From Impatiens glandulifera (taxonomy: Eukaryota > Streptophyta > Magnoliopsida > Ericales > Balsaminaceae): 64,000 bases of DNA. Location of the stretch: the NCBI RefSeq assembly GCF_907164915.1, contig NW_025919311.1, positions 1 to 64,000 on the forward strand, read 5' to 3'. The notes beneath the pieces are model-generated. The model was given only the letters and a program-made list of their open reading frames with translations. It had not been told where the DNA came from and did not search any database. This document shows, piece by piece, positions 54,299 to 64,000 of the stretch; position 1 is the stretch's first letter; each line of letters begins with the position of its first letter. The position numbers were made by a program, and so were the translations under genes.

Positions 54299-55229
54299 TG
54301 AAGTAATTGTGTCCTTTAATTTAATGTGCAATGACTAAACTTGGATAGGACAAATTAACAGATATAATTTAATCCGATTATGTTAGGAGTCGTAGTATTT
54401 TGCTAGAAACCAACTACGATTAATGGGGTTAAACCTATAATTATTATAATCGGGTCCTATGAGGTCACACACTTAGAGTTGACCGACTAGATAAACGAGA
54501 AAGATGGTTAATTATTAATACATATTAGATATTATTAATAATAAGAAATATTATTTATTTGTGAAATAAAATAATATATAATTAATACATATTAGATATT
54601 AGTAATAATAAGAAATATTATTTATTTGTGAAATAAAATAATATATAATTAATGGTTAATTATGGAGTTAAGATTGTGAAATAAAATAATATATAATTAA
54701 TGGTTAATTATAGAGTTAAGATTGTGAAATAAAATAATATATAATTAATACATATTAGATATTATTAATAATAAGAAATATTATTTATTTTTGAAATAAA
54801 ATAATATATAATTAATGGTTAATTATGGAATTTTATTTTAATACAAAAGGATTCACTTGTTTTCAAGAAAACGAAAGTGAATAGAGAGAGAATTGATCCT
54901 CTTTTAAAACGGCTTTTGCTATATTACGGTGAGAACTCCAAGAGGAAGAAATCATCTTTTAATCTAGCAATTGGATTGCTTCCCCTTTGTCTTTTTCGTC
55001 CTAGCAGTCGAAAGTAAAGAGATCTAGTCGGACTCGTGTGGACCAAGTAGAGGAGCAACACGTGGGGCTCTCGATTATTCATTACTACCAGATCTGATCT
55101 GGTTCACGCATCAAAGGTATATTTCTATAAACTATATATCATGATTCTATCAATTATGCATGATAATATTATTAGATGTTCAGATTAGATCTATAAATTA
55201 TTCCGCTGCGAACATCTAATTAACCAACA
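54299..55229 (+). repeat. Copia 3 5' LTR with internal tandem modules
   Basis: Includes alternating modules of about 77 bp (AATACATATTAGATATTA...) and 48 bp (AATGGTTAATTATGGAGTTA...), each ending GTGAAATAAAATAATATATA, between about 54500 and 54830. Confidence 0.95.
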
Positions 55230-55243
55230 GTGCTATCAGAGCG
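55230..55243 (+). other. Copia 3 primer binding site (degenerate)
   Basis: GTGCTATCAGAGCG right after the LTR; differs from TGGTATCAGAGC by one base. The leader to 56223 is about 1 kb without ORFs. Confidence 0.75.
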
Positions 55244-56223
55244 CAAGGTTGCATATATTGAAAGAATCGATAAATTAACTGTTAATTTTGATACGGATCT
55301 ATATCGATGATATAAATTTACATAGATTAAGATGTAAAACTATATTTAAGAAAATAAAAGAAATATTTATTTTAATTGAATTATATAAATATTTGGATCA
55401 AATAAATATGATATATTTGTTTTCTAAAAGTTAGGAAATTCCACTTATTAAAGATTACTATTTTTCTAGTATGGCCCAGAAATACGATTTGAGCATCGTT
55501 ATGTTTTCTTATAACACGATATATGTATCGTTATGTATTTTGTAATTTATTTTGATAATTAGATTATTATAAATAACTATGTAATACAAATAAGAACCAT
55601 GAAGTTCAAGGATGGAGATCCATTAAGGGTGCAAGCATGGAGACCAAAGAAGTTTAGTTCTTTATATATTTTTTTGCATCTTAGGGGCCATACTAGGATC
55701 ACAATTTTCATTGCATTGTTTTTATTTATAATAATTTTCACTAATAAATAAAAGACAATCAAAACTTAAGTTCCTAAAGAAAATTGGGGCAATGTCTTTC
55801 CGTGTCATGACCCATGAAGTTTATGGTTTTGGTTGGATAGGTTTCGCAAAAGCGAGGGTGTCTTTACTCAACCTTAGGCTCCTGAGGATGAATCTATACG
55901 GGGATTCATAAACCTTGATACGGTTGTACCCAACAAGAAACCAAAATGCAAAGTTTTGGATCTTGAGGCATGGGGATGAATCCTACATTGGATGTGGATC
56001 ATCAACCAAGAATTATAAGAAGTTATAATTAGTAATTGTTACTTAACTTGAACACACAAGACCTAAGGCAGTGCAAAAGTACGTTGAAGATTGTCTGTAA
56101 TGGGATCTTGGAATCATTTTATTCATAAGGGACTATAAAAACTTGAATAAAATGTGCATTCACTTATTTTAAATTGTTCAATTATAAGTATTTTTCAAAT
56201 TTCAAAACATAAACTGATTTGTA

Positions 56224-57060
56224 TGTCATTTATATTCTGTAGAATATATCGAACGATAATTTGAAATTCTCTCTGCGCTCAATTGTTGAGAAAAACAAGC
56301 TCAATGAAACGAACTTCCTTGATTGGGAAAGGAATCTGAGAATTATTCTCAGGTCTGAGGGATGTGATGACGTCCTAACTACCCCTATCCCTACTGTGAC
56401 TGGAACCTCATCAGATGAGGAGAAGGCAACATCAACTCGGGTGAAAACTGAAGCATTACCTGTTACTTGCCTCATGCTAGCTGCAATGGAGCCTGAATTG
56501 TAAAAGAGGTTTTTGCATTCTGATGCTTATACTATCATAACTGAACTAAAAATGTTGTTTCAGGATCAGGCAAGGATAGAGCGATATGAGACTCACAAGG
56601 CTATACTTGATAGCAAGCTTGTGAAGGGAAAACCAGTGAGTCCTCATGTGATTAGCCTGACTAGGCTTTTCAAGAGGATGGAAAATCTGGGGACCCCATA
56701 TGACCAAGAGTTGGCCACTGATATTGTTCTTAGATCCTTACATGATGGTTTTGCACCATTTAGAATGCAATACCATACGAATGGTCTAAAGCATGATTTA
56801 AATGAGCTCCATAACATGCTTAAAAATGCTGAAGGCAATATTATTGATGACAAGAAGAAGGAAGTTCTAAATGTCAACAATGGGAAGGGATTTAAGAAGA
56901 TGGCTAAGAAAAAGAACAATAACCAAGGGAAAGGCAAGCAAGTTGCCAAACCCAAGGGTGGTGAGAAGGCAAAGATGGCTGCTGATCATGATTGTTTTTA
57001 CTGCAAGGCCAAGGGACACTGGAAAAGAAATTGTCCCAAGTACCTAGAAGACAAGAAGAA
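56224..57060 (+). pseudogene. Copia 3 gag
   Basis: A probable ATG at 56224 is followed by a frameshift near 56260; from there K-N-K-L-N-E-T-N-F-L-D-W, typical gag N-terminus, is open to a TAA at 56501-56503, after which the same frame continues. Gag core A-T-D-I-V-L-R-S-L, a Lys-rich region and zinc knuckle C-F-Y-C-K-A-K-G-H-W-K-R-N-C (about 56994-57035, CX2CX4HX4C). Inactive as written. Confidence 0.9.
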
Positions 57061-60000
57061 CGGGACTGTGAGTTCCACTTCAGGTATTTATGTTATTGAG
57101 ATTATGACAACCGATGTTCTCACATTAAATAATGGTCCTACTTGGGTATTAGATACTGCATGTGGTGCTCACATTATTTCATATATGCAGGGACTTAGAA
57201 ATAAAAGACAAGTGAAGAAAGGAGAGATAGACCTGCGCATTGGAAATGGAGCAAGTGTTGCTGCACTTACCGTAGGAGATTTAAGTATATCTTTACCTTC
57301 TTGTTTAATATTAGAACTGAATAATTGTTATTATGTTCCTTGCATTACTAAGAACCTTGTTTCGGTTGCTGTATTACATTCTGAAGGTTTTGAATTTAGC
57401 ATTAAAAATGGAAATATTTCTGTTTTTAAGAATGATATTTTCTATGCGACTACTCCAATGAGTAATGGACTCTTTGTATTGGATCTCAAATCAGAATTGT
57501 ATAACATAAATAACAAAAGACAAAAATTGAATAGTTTGAGTGAGGCCTACCTATGGCATTGTCGATTGGGTCACATTAGTGCGAAACGCATGAAAAAGAT
57601 CCACAAAGATGGGCTTCTAAAAGACATGGATTTTGAATCCATTGATACATGTGAATCATGTCTGATGGGCAAGATGACAAGGTCACCTTTCAAAGGAACG
57701 TTTGAAAGGGCTACTGAACTACTGGGTGTAATACATACTGATGTATGTGGTCCAATGAGCACTGAAGCTAGAGGTGGCTATAGATACTTCATCACATTTA
57801 CTGATGACATGAGTAGATATGAGTATATTTACCTTATGTCACATAAATCAGAGTCCTTTGAAAAGTTCAAGGAATTTCAAAACGAAGTAGACACTCAAAG
57901 TGGCAAGAAAATAAAAGCACTTCGATCTGATCGTGGTGGTGAGTACTTGAGCCACGAATTTGATCATCATTTGAAAACTGTGGGATAGTCACACAGTTGT
58001 CTACCCCAGGAACACCTCAGCTAAATGGTGTGTCTGAAAGGAGAAACAAGACTTTGTTAGACATGGTCCGATCAATGATGAGTTTTGTTAATCTTCCGGT
58101 ATCCTTCTGGGGATATGCCCTCACTACCGCTGTACTTACACTAAATAGGACTCCGTCAAGAACTGTAAACAAAACTCCATATGAGATATGGACTGGAAAG
58201 GTTCCAAAGTTGTCTTTTCTGAAAATATGGGGATGTGAAGCTTATGTAAAGCGTTTACAAACAGAGAAGCTTGCCCTAAAATCAGATAAATGCTTTTTTA
58301 TAGGGTATCCAAAAGGAAGTTTTGGATATTACTTCTACAATCCAACTCAGCAAAAGGTGTTTGTTGCAATAGATTGTGTCTTTTTGGAAAGAGAGTTCCT
58401 TTCCAACAAGTCAAGTGGGAGAAATATTCATCTTGAAACAGTTCAAGATGATGAAAAGCAACAAACTCAACAACAAAATGACATGGATGATGTCGATGCA
58501 GAGATGATTACTTTTGAAGGCTCAGGGCCTCAGAACATCCAAGAACCAGAACAAGAGGATCTACAAACAGTTGTAGATCATGTTCCGGATTTAGTTGTTG
58601 AACAAGTTAAACTCACTCGTAGATCGAAAAGGCCAAGGGTACAACCAAGACGTTATGATGATTTCATCTTAAATGTAAGCCTTGATGTTCTTATGCTAGA
58701 ACATAGTGAGCCTTCGACCTATAAGCAAGCAGTGACGGGTCCAGACTCCAATAAATGGCTTGATGCCATGAGGTCTGAAATGGATTCAATGTTTGAAAAT
58801 CAAGTATGGGACTTGATAGATTTGCCAGATGGGGTAAAACCCATAGAAAGCAAATGGATTTTCAAACTAAAAAATGACAAGGATGGAAATGCATATGTTT
58901 ACAAGGAAAGACTAGTTGCCAAAGGTTTTAGACAAATTCATTGTATAGACTATGACGAGACATTTTCACCAGTTGTCATGATTAGATCCATTGGGATAAT
59001 CCTAGCTATTGCTGCATATTATGACTATGAGATATGGCAAATGGATGTCAAAACCGCTTTTCTAAATGGTTTTTTGGAAGAGGATGTGTACATGACACAA
59101 CCTGAAGGTTTTGAAGATCCAAATCATGCTGGGAAGGTATGCAAGCTTAAGAAGTCCATTTATGGACTTAAGCAAGCATCCAGGAGTTGGAACTTTCGAT
59201 TTGATGAAAAGATCAAAGAGTTTGAATTCATTAGATGCAAAGAGGATCCTTGTGTTTACAAGAAGTTTAGTGGGAGTAAGGCAGCCTTCTTAGTCTTGTA
59301 TGTGGATGACATACTACTTATTGGGAATGACATTCCGATGCTAGAGTCCGTAAAAGAATGGTTGAAGAAATGTTTCTCAATGAAAGACTTAGGAAAGGCC
59401 GAGTACATACTTGGAATTAAGATCTATAGAGATAGATCTAAGAGGCTTCTTGGATTAAGTCAAGGAACTTATATTGATAATATTCTTACTAGATTCAAGA
59501 TGCAAGATTCCAAGAAGGGATTTTTACCCATTCAACAAGGTGTATATCTCAGCAAGACGTAGTGTTCTAAAACACCTGCTGAGCTTGAGAAGATGAACAA
59601 GATCTCATATGCTCCTGCTATAGGATCTATCATGTATGCCATGGTATGTACACGTCCAGATGTTGCATATGCTTTGAGCATGTGTAGCAGATACCAATCA
59701 AGTCCTGGAGAAGCACACTGGAGTGCAGCTAAGAATATCCTGAAGTACTTAAGAAGAACAAAGGATGATTTCTTAGTATATGGGGGAGATGAAAAATTGA
59801 TTGTACAAGGCTATACTGATGCAAGCTTTCAGAATGACCGAGATGGCTTTGAGTCTCAATCGGGTTATGTCTTTATCCTTAACGGAGGAGCTGTGAGCTG
59901 GAAGAGCTCTAAGCAAGGTACTATAACAGATTCTACAACAGAGGCTGAGTACATTACTGCTAGTGAAGCAGCAAAGGAGGCCGTTTGGATGAGGAAGTTC

Positions 60001-60282
60001 CTAGATGAACTTAGTGTTGTTCCTAGCATTTCAATGCCTATCGACATCTATTGTGACAACAATGGTGCCATAGCTCAGGCAAAGGAACCGAGTTCGAACT
60101 CCAAATCCAGACATGTTATGAGAAAGTATCACCTTATTCGACACATAATCACTATGGGTGATATTAGGATGTGTAAGGTGCATACTGATGATAACATTGC
60201 AGATCCATTAACCAAACCTATGCCTAGGCCCAAGCATGAGAGTCACACTAGGGCTAAGGGTCTCAAGCACATTGGAGAATGA
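57061..60282 (+). pseudogene. Copia 3 pol (PR-IN-RT-RNase H)
   Basis: Protease W-V-L-D-T-A-C-G-A-H (the active-site third residue is Ala, not Gly), pre-integrase W-H-C-R-L-G-H...C-E-S-C-L-M-G-K, integrase H-T-D-V-C-G-P, T-D-D-M-S-R-Y, R-S-D-R-G-G-E-Y; a frameshift near 57980 moves the frame; then P-G-T-P-Q-L-N-G-V-S-E-R-R-N, RT F-L-N-G-F-L-E-E-D-V-Y-M and L-Y-V-D-D-I-L-L-I-G; a TAG at 59560-59562; RNase H G-Y-T-D-A-S-F-Q and A-D-P-L-T-K-P-M-P to 60282. Otherwise the protein is complete and close to consensus. Confidence 0.93.
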
Positions 60283-61119
60283 CTTTGAGTTTGCTTTTGT
60301 ATTACATTATGTATTTATGAGTGTTAGACACCAGTTTTATGTTTGACTTGATGATTTTATGATATATGATATTTCATCCTTATTTATATTGTTTTTATCG
60401 ATATTGAATAATATGTCCAAATAATTCATTATTAACAAATGTGATCACCTTAAGTGTTCTGGTGAATGAAACCCCATTAAGTGAAATGAAGTTTTGAATT
60501 ATTAAAAGTCTATAGTTTGAAATCATCAAATGGACATAGATGATTTTATAAGTTACTATATTGTAAGCTGACTGATAGCGTCAGGTTTCATGGGCTATAA
60601 GGACATGGAGATGTCTAGTCAATTACATATATGTGTATGGATGATACATGTAAGACTGACCCACCTTAAGACTCTCCAAAAGAGATTGTAGAGTTTTAAG
60701 TTAAACCATGTTTAGTAGATTCCTCAAACATGAGTATGTTGTGGCCTCACTTGATGATTGGTATTTCTTAGACACTTTTAAACGATTTCCGTAAAAGGGA
60801 GTTATAAAGGTAGTAGTTGGGATTGCTAAAAATTGAGTGGGAGCCATAGTCATATAAGAATGGAGAAGTCCTCCTACTTCATGTATAATGTGATACATTG
60901 AACATGAATGGTGTCTCGGCCACTTGAAGAGCGAGAACTGAAAATGCATGGCCATGCTCGGATGGATTAATATGAATCATCCGTTTAATTGACAGTTCAA
61001 ACTCAGAGTTCAAGAAACATATTTGATAGAAAGGTATGAATGTTACCATATCATCAAATAAGACATTAAGAGACAAAGGTATCTTATATTGCACACTTGT
61101 TAAAGGACAAATGGGAGAT
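60283..61119 (+). other. Copia 3 3' non-coding region and PPT
   Basis: About 0.84 kb without supported ORFs, ending in the purine tract AAATGGGAGAT just before the 3' LTR. It holds GGGAGCC and A-rich segments only. Confidence 0.7.
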
Positions 61120-62049
61120 TGAAGAAATTGTGTCCTTTAATTTAATGTGCAATGACTAAACTTGGATAGGACAAATTAACAGATATAATTTAATCCGGTT
61201 ATGTTAGGAATCGTAGTGCTTTGCTAGAAGCCAACTACGATTAATGGGTTAAACCTATAACTATTATAATCAGGTCCTATGAGGTCACACACTTAGAGTT
61301 GACCGACTAGATAAACGAGAAAGATGGTTAATTATTAATACATATTAGATATTATTAATAATAAGAAATATTATTTATTTGTGAAATAAAATAATATATA
61401 ATTAATACATATTAGATACTATTAATAATAAGAAATATTATTTATTTGTGAAATAAAATAATATATAATTAATGGTTAATTATGGAGTTAAGATTGTGAA
61501 ATAAAATAATATATAATTAATGGTTAATTATGGAGTTAAGATTGTGAAATAAAATAATATATAATTAATACATATTAGATATTATTAATAATAGGAAATG
61601 TTATTTATTTGTGAAATAAAATAATATATAATTAATGGTTAATTATGGAATTTTATTTTAATACAAAAGGATTCACTTATTTGCAAGAAAACGAAAGTGA
61701 ATAGAGAGAGAATTGTTCCTCTTTTAAAACAGATTTTGCTATATTACGATGAGAACTCCAAGAGGAAGAAATCATCTTTTAATCTAACAATTGGATTGCT
61801 TCCCCTTTGTCTTTTTCGTCCTAGCAGTCGAAAGTAAAGAGATCTAGTCGGGCTCGTGTGGACCAAGTAGAGGAGCAACACGTGGGGCTCTCGATTATTC
61901 ATTACTACCAGATCTGATCTGGTTCACGCATCAAAGGTATATTTCTATAAACTATATATCATGATTCTATCAATTATGCATGATCATATGATTAGATGTT
62001 CAGATTAGATCTATAAATTATTCCGCTGCGAACATCTAATTAACCAACA
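61120..62049 (+). repeat. Copia 3 3' LTR
   Basis: Matches 54299-55229, including the internal modules. Confidence 0.95.
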
Positions 62050-62091
62050 AAATGAACCAAAGAAGAAATAATAATCAAGAAGTTAAGTAGG

Positions 62092-62497
62092 TATCAGAGC
62101 TAATATTTGATTTCTAATGATTTCCATGCACTTTTGGATCTCCGCATATAGAGGGAGGTTTTGAGAACAGCATGGCTGCAAACTAGTAACTGCCGAATCC
62201 AGTATATGAGCTACATCCGATTGGTGGAAACTAATGCACTTATACATTTGTTAACAACAAGTATATATACATATCAAACTTTATTTGCATAATAATAATT
62301 TCATTTATTATTCAAGATTTTACCTAGATCATGAGAAGAGTTGCCACACAATGACTGATGAGTTCTGATGGAATTTGAGAATCATTCTTGTCTGCCATAT
62401 TCCTCTTTAACTTATCTTCATTTAATGAATCCATCACACTGGAAACTCTAGTATCTAGAGGGGTGATAAATGGCCGGATAGATAGCAAACCAGTCAT
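62092..62497 (-). pseudogene. Unrecognised coding-like fragments
   Basis: The minus strand has an ATG at 62497 opening 57 codons (S-V-M-D-S-L-N-E-D-K-L-K-R-N-M...S-H-C-V-A-T-L-L), then a stop overlapping AG/GTAAAA, and further down a stretch [18 protein letters not shown] and [12 protein letters not shown] (62243-62100). They read like two exons of a plant gene, but I cannot name it. It lies between Copia 3 and the TRIM-like element. Confidence 0.35.
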
Positions 62498-62533
62498 CTA
62501 GAAGAAGCATATTGCTTACATAATTTATAGTCT

Positions 62534-63663
62534 CTTAGGTAAATATATAGAAGGAGATTGTATTGGATCATCTCTCAATTACATAAGGTAGGTCTCTTAT
62601 ATAGATATTAAATTAAACTTATAAGAAAACTAATATAATATAATATCGATATCATCATAATTTATTATATTATGATAATATCTTACATATATATTATCTT
62701 TATATTATTTCTCAAATATATTATATTAATTATATTTATTACACCCCCGCAATCGAAGCAGGTGAACGATGTATGCTGAGATTTGATCGAAACTCTTCAA
62801 AAAGAACTCGAAGAAACCCCAAACAACGATGGTGTAGCAGCCAAAGGCGAAGAAGGTTCCCAGTCATAGTAGAAGCAAATGAAGATTCAAGCGCTACTGA
62901 GGTCGCAAATGATCCGAAAGTAGATGCACCAAAAGGAGACGACGATGCACTAGTTGTCATCCCAAAAAGAGGATAGGGAAAAGAACTAGCGACCGTTGAT
63001 CCTAATCTTAATAAAGGAATGGAGGTTGTGGAAGTCGTTGTTTTGGTTAATCCAGATCTGAAAAGAGTAGAAGCTCCAGTTGCGCCAAATCCAAAGGAAT
63101 GTGTGGAAGCGTCTGAAGCCGAGACACCAAATGTTCCAAAGGAAGGTGTGGAAGCGACTAAAGTCAAGGCACCAGTTGTTTCGAATCCGAAGGTAGTGGC
63201 ACCACTTGCTCCAAACCAAATGAACTAGCGAAAGCTAATGACGCTAGAGTTAGGGTTTGAAAAAGACATAGGAAATGATAAACCGAACGACAAAATAAAA
63301 TGAGGTAGTGGACGACGCAAAGAAGAATAGCGAAGAGGAGGAAGAATAAAAAGAAATGAACAGAGGTAGTAGAGTTTTATTTGAGCCATACATCAATGAC
63401 TTAAAGTAACTATTGATGGAGGCAGTGGAAGACTATATTTTTGGCTCTAATACCATGTTAGAATATAGAAGGAGATTGTATTGGATCCTCTCTCAATTAT
63501 ATAGGGAATGTCTTTTATATAGACATTAAATTAAACTTATAAAAAAACTAATATAATATCGATATTATCACAATTTATCATATTGTGATAATATTATATA
63601 TATATATATATATATTATCTTTATATTATATCTAAAATATATTATATTGGTTAAATTTATTTT
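62534..63663 (-). mobile_element. TRIM-like LTR element with a captured gene fragment
   Basis: Direct repeats of about 210 bp at 62534-62743 and 63456-63663 (shared core ATATAGAAGGAGATTGTATT). On the minus strand TGGTATTAGAGCC follows the right repeat ending CTAACA: a Met-tRNA PBS. A purine tract GCGGGGG precedes the left repeat. The interior of about 710 bp has no gag or pol, fitting a terminal-repeat retrotransposon in miniature. The repeats differ clearly, so it is old. Confidence 0.78.
62739..63236 (-). pseudogene. FG-repeat nucleoporin-like fragment inside the TRIM
   Basis: The main minus-strand frame (63167-62739, 142 codons) is Ser/Thr/Ala/Gly/Phe-rich with P-S-F-G-T-F-G, S-F-G-F-G-A-T, S-S-P-F-G-A-S-T-F-G-S-F, the spacing of plant FG nucleoporins (NUP98/NUP62 type). 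It is in the sense direction of the element. The composition also allows some other low-complexity protein. After about residue 100 the frame leaves the FG pattern. Confidence 0.5.
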
Positions 63664-64000
63664 CTTGAATCCTCTCCGGAATATTCTCACCTTGATTCAT
63701 TGATAACATTGCCTGACAATATTAAAGAACCAATCCGGTAAATCAGTTAAAACTGGGTATAATAATTTTTTTTTGTTATATCATTTTTCATGTTAGATTC
63801 AAAAAAATTAATTTGTATAACAAATGAAGCAATAAAATCCACATATTATAATATGGATCATGATCTAAAGAATAATATGGTCATCTTTTACCAGTTTTCA
63901 AATAAGCTCAATTTAGGTGCAGACAGCCAAAAAAATATACGACAATGAATCTCCTCACCTACATAGCGACATCTACCAACGTCCTAGCTTTTGCTCTAGA
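63664..64000. other. AT-rich end of window, nothing recognised
   Basis: No gene, repeat or RNA feature could be supported in the last 340 bases. Confidence 0.4.

Larger units (their letters stand above)
54299..62049 (+). mobile_element. Ty1/Copia LTR retrotransposon 3
   Basis: LTRs 54299-55229 and 61120-62049 (TGAAG...CCAACA), exact 5 bp duplication AAATG (54294-54298 and 62050-62054), PBS-like TGCTATCAGAGC, gag-pol and PPT. By eye the LTRs differ at roughly 25 positions (2-3%), so it is older than the Sirevirus and younger than Copia 1. Two nonsense codons and two frameshifts inactivate it. The lineage was not assigned with confidence. Confidence 0.95.

Overview
This is nuclear DNA of a flowering plant, most likely a eudicot. 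The evidence is the elements themselves: Ty1/Copia LTR retrotransposons with initiator-Met-tRNA primer sites, plant-type L1 LINEs, hAT and Mutator-like DNA transposons, Helitrons, a plant snoRNA cluster with telo-box promoters, and captured plant gene fragments (caleosin, RPL23/uL14, DUF26 receptor kinase, inactive LRR-type receptor kinase). No intact single-copy host protein gene was found. The window is a nest of insertions in AT-rich, satellite-like DNA.

Layout. 1-2.8 kb: satellite fragment, tandem Helitron-like units and AT-rich repeats. 2.3-4.9 kb: left arm of a large inverted duplication carrying five C/D snoRNAs on the minus strand. 5.2-12.6 kb: a decayed hAT transposase gene split by a decayed Tork-type Copia element, which itself carries a tiny LINE tail. 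12.6-14.05 kb: AT-rich tandem repeat. 14.05-31.1 kb: a Pack-MULE of about 1 kb (receptor-kinase fragment) blown up to 17 kb by a SINE/LINE chimera and a 13.7 kb young Sirevirus-type Copia element. 31.1-33.3 kb: AT repeat with a Tourist-like MITE and a Pack-hAT carrying HSP70 and DUF26 fragments. 33.2-36.3 kb: dead Ale-type Copia and a MITE. 36.3-41.1 kb: second dead hAT gene. 41.2-41.8 kb: Helitron-like repeat. 42.03-45.71 kb: composite Pack-MULE with long palindromic arms, an intron-containing RPL23 copy and a caleosin gene split into two opposed pieces. 45.9-49.4 kb: right arm of the inverted duplication with the same snoRNA cluster on the plus strand, interrupted by a 502 bp Helitron whose empty site survives in the left arm. 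49-51 kb: satellite array. 51-54.3 kb: unrecognised ORFs and MITEs. 54.3-62.05 kb: third Copia element, nearly full length but inactivated. 62-64 kb: a TRIM-like element holding an FG-nucleoporin-like fragment.

Most notable: (1) the Sirevirus carries, between pol and the 3' LTR, three tandem paralogous ORFs of unknown function, each preceded by its own TATA box, the last extended by a Lys/Glu-rich linker, coiled coil and NLS-like tail; (2) the snoRNA cluster duplicated in inverted orientation 41 kb apart; (3) four structurally different elements (two MULEs, one hAT, one TRIM) that each captured host gene pieces. All identifications come from reading the sequence and translations; no database search was run.
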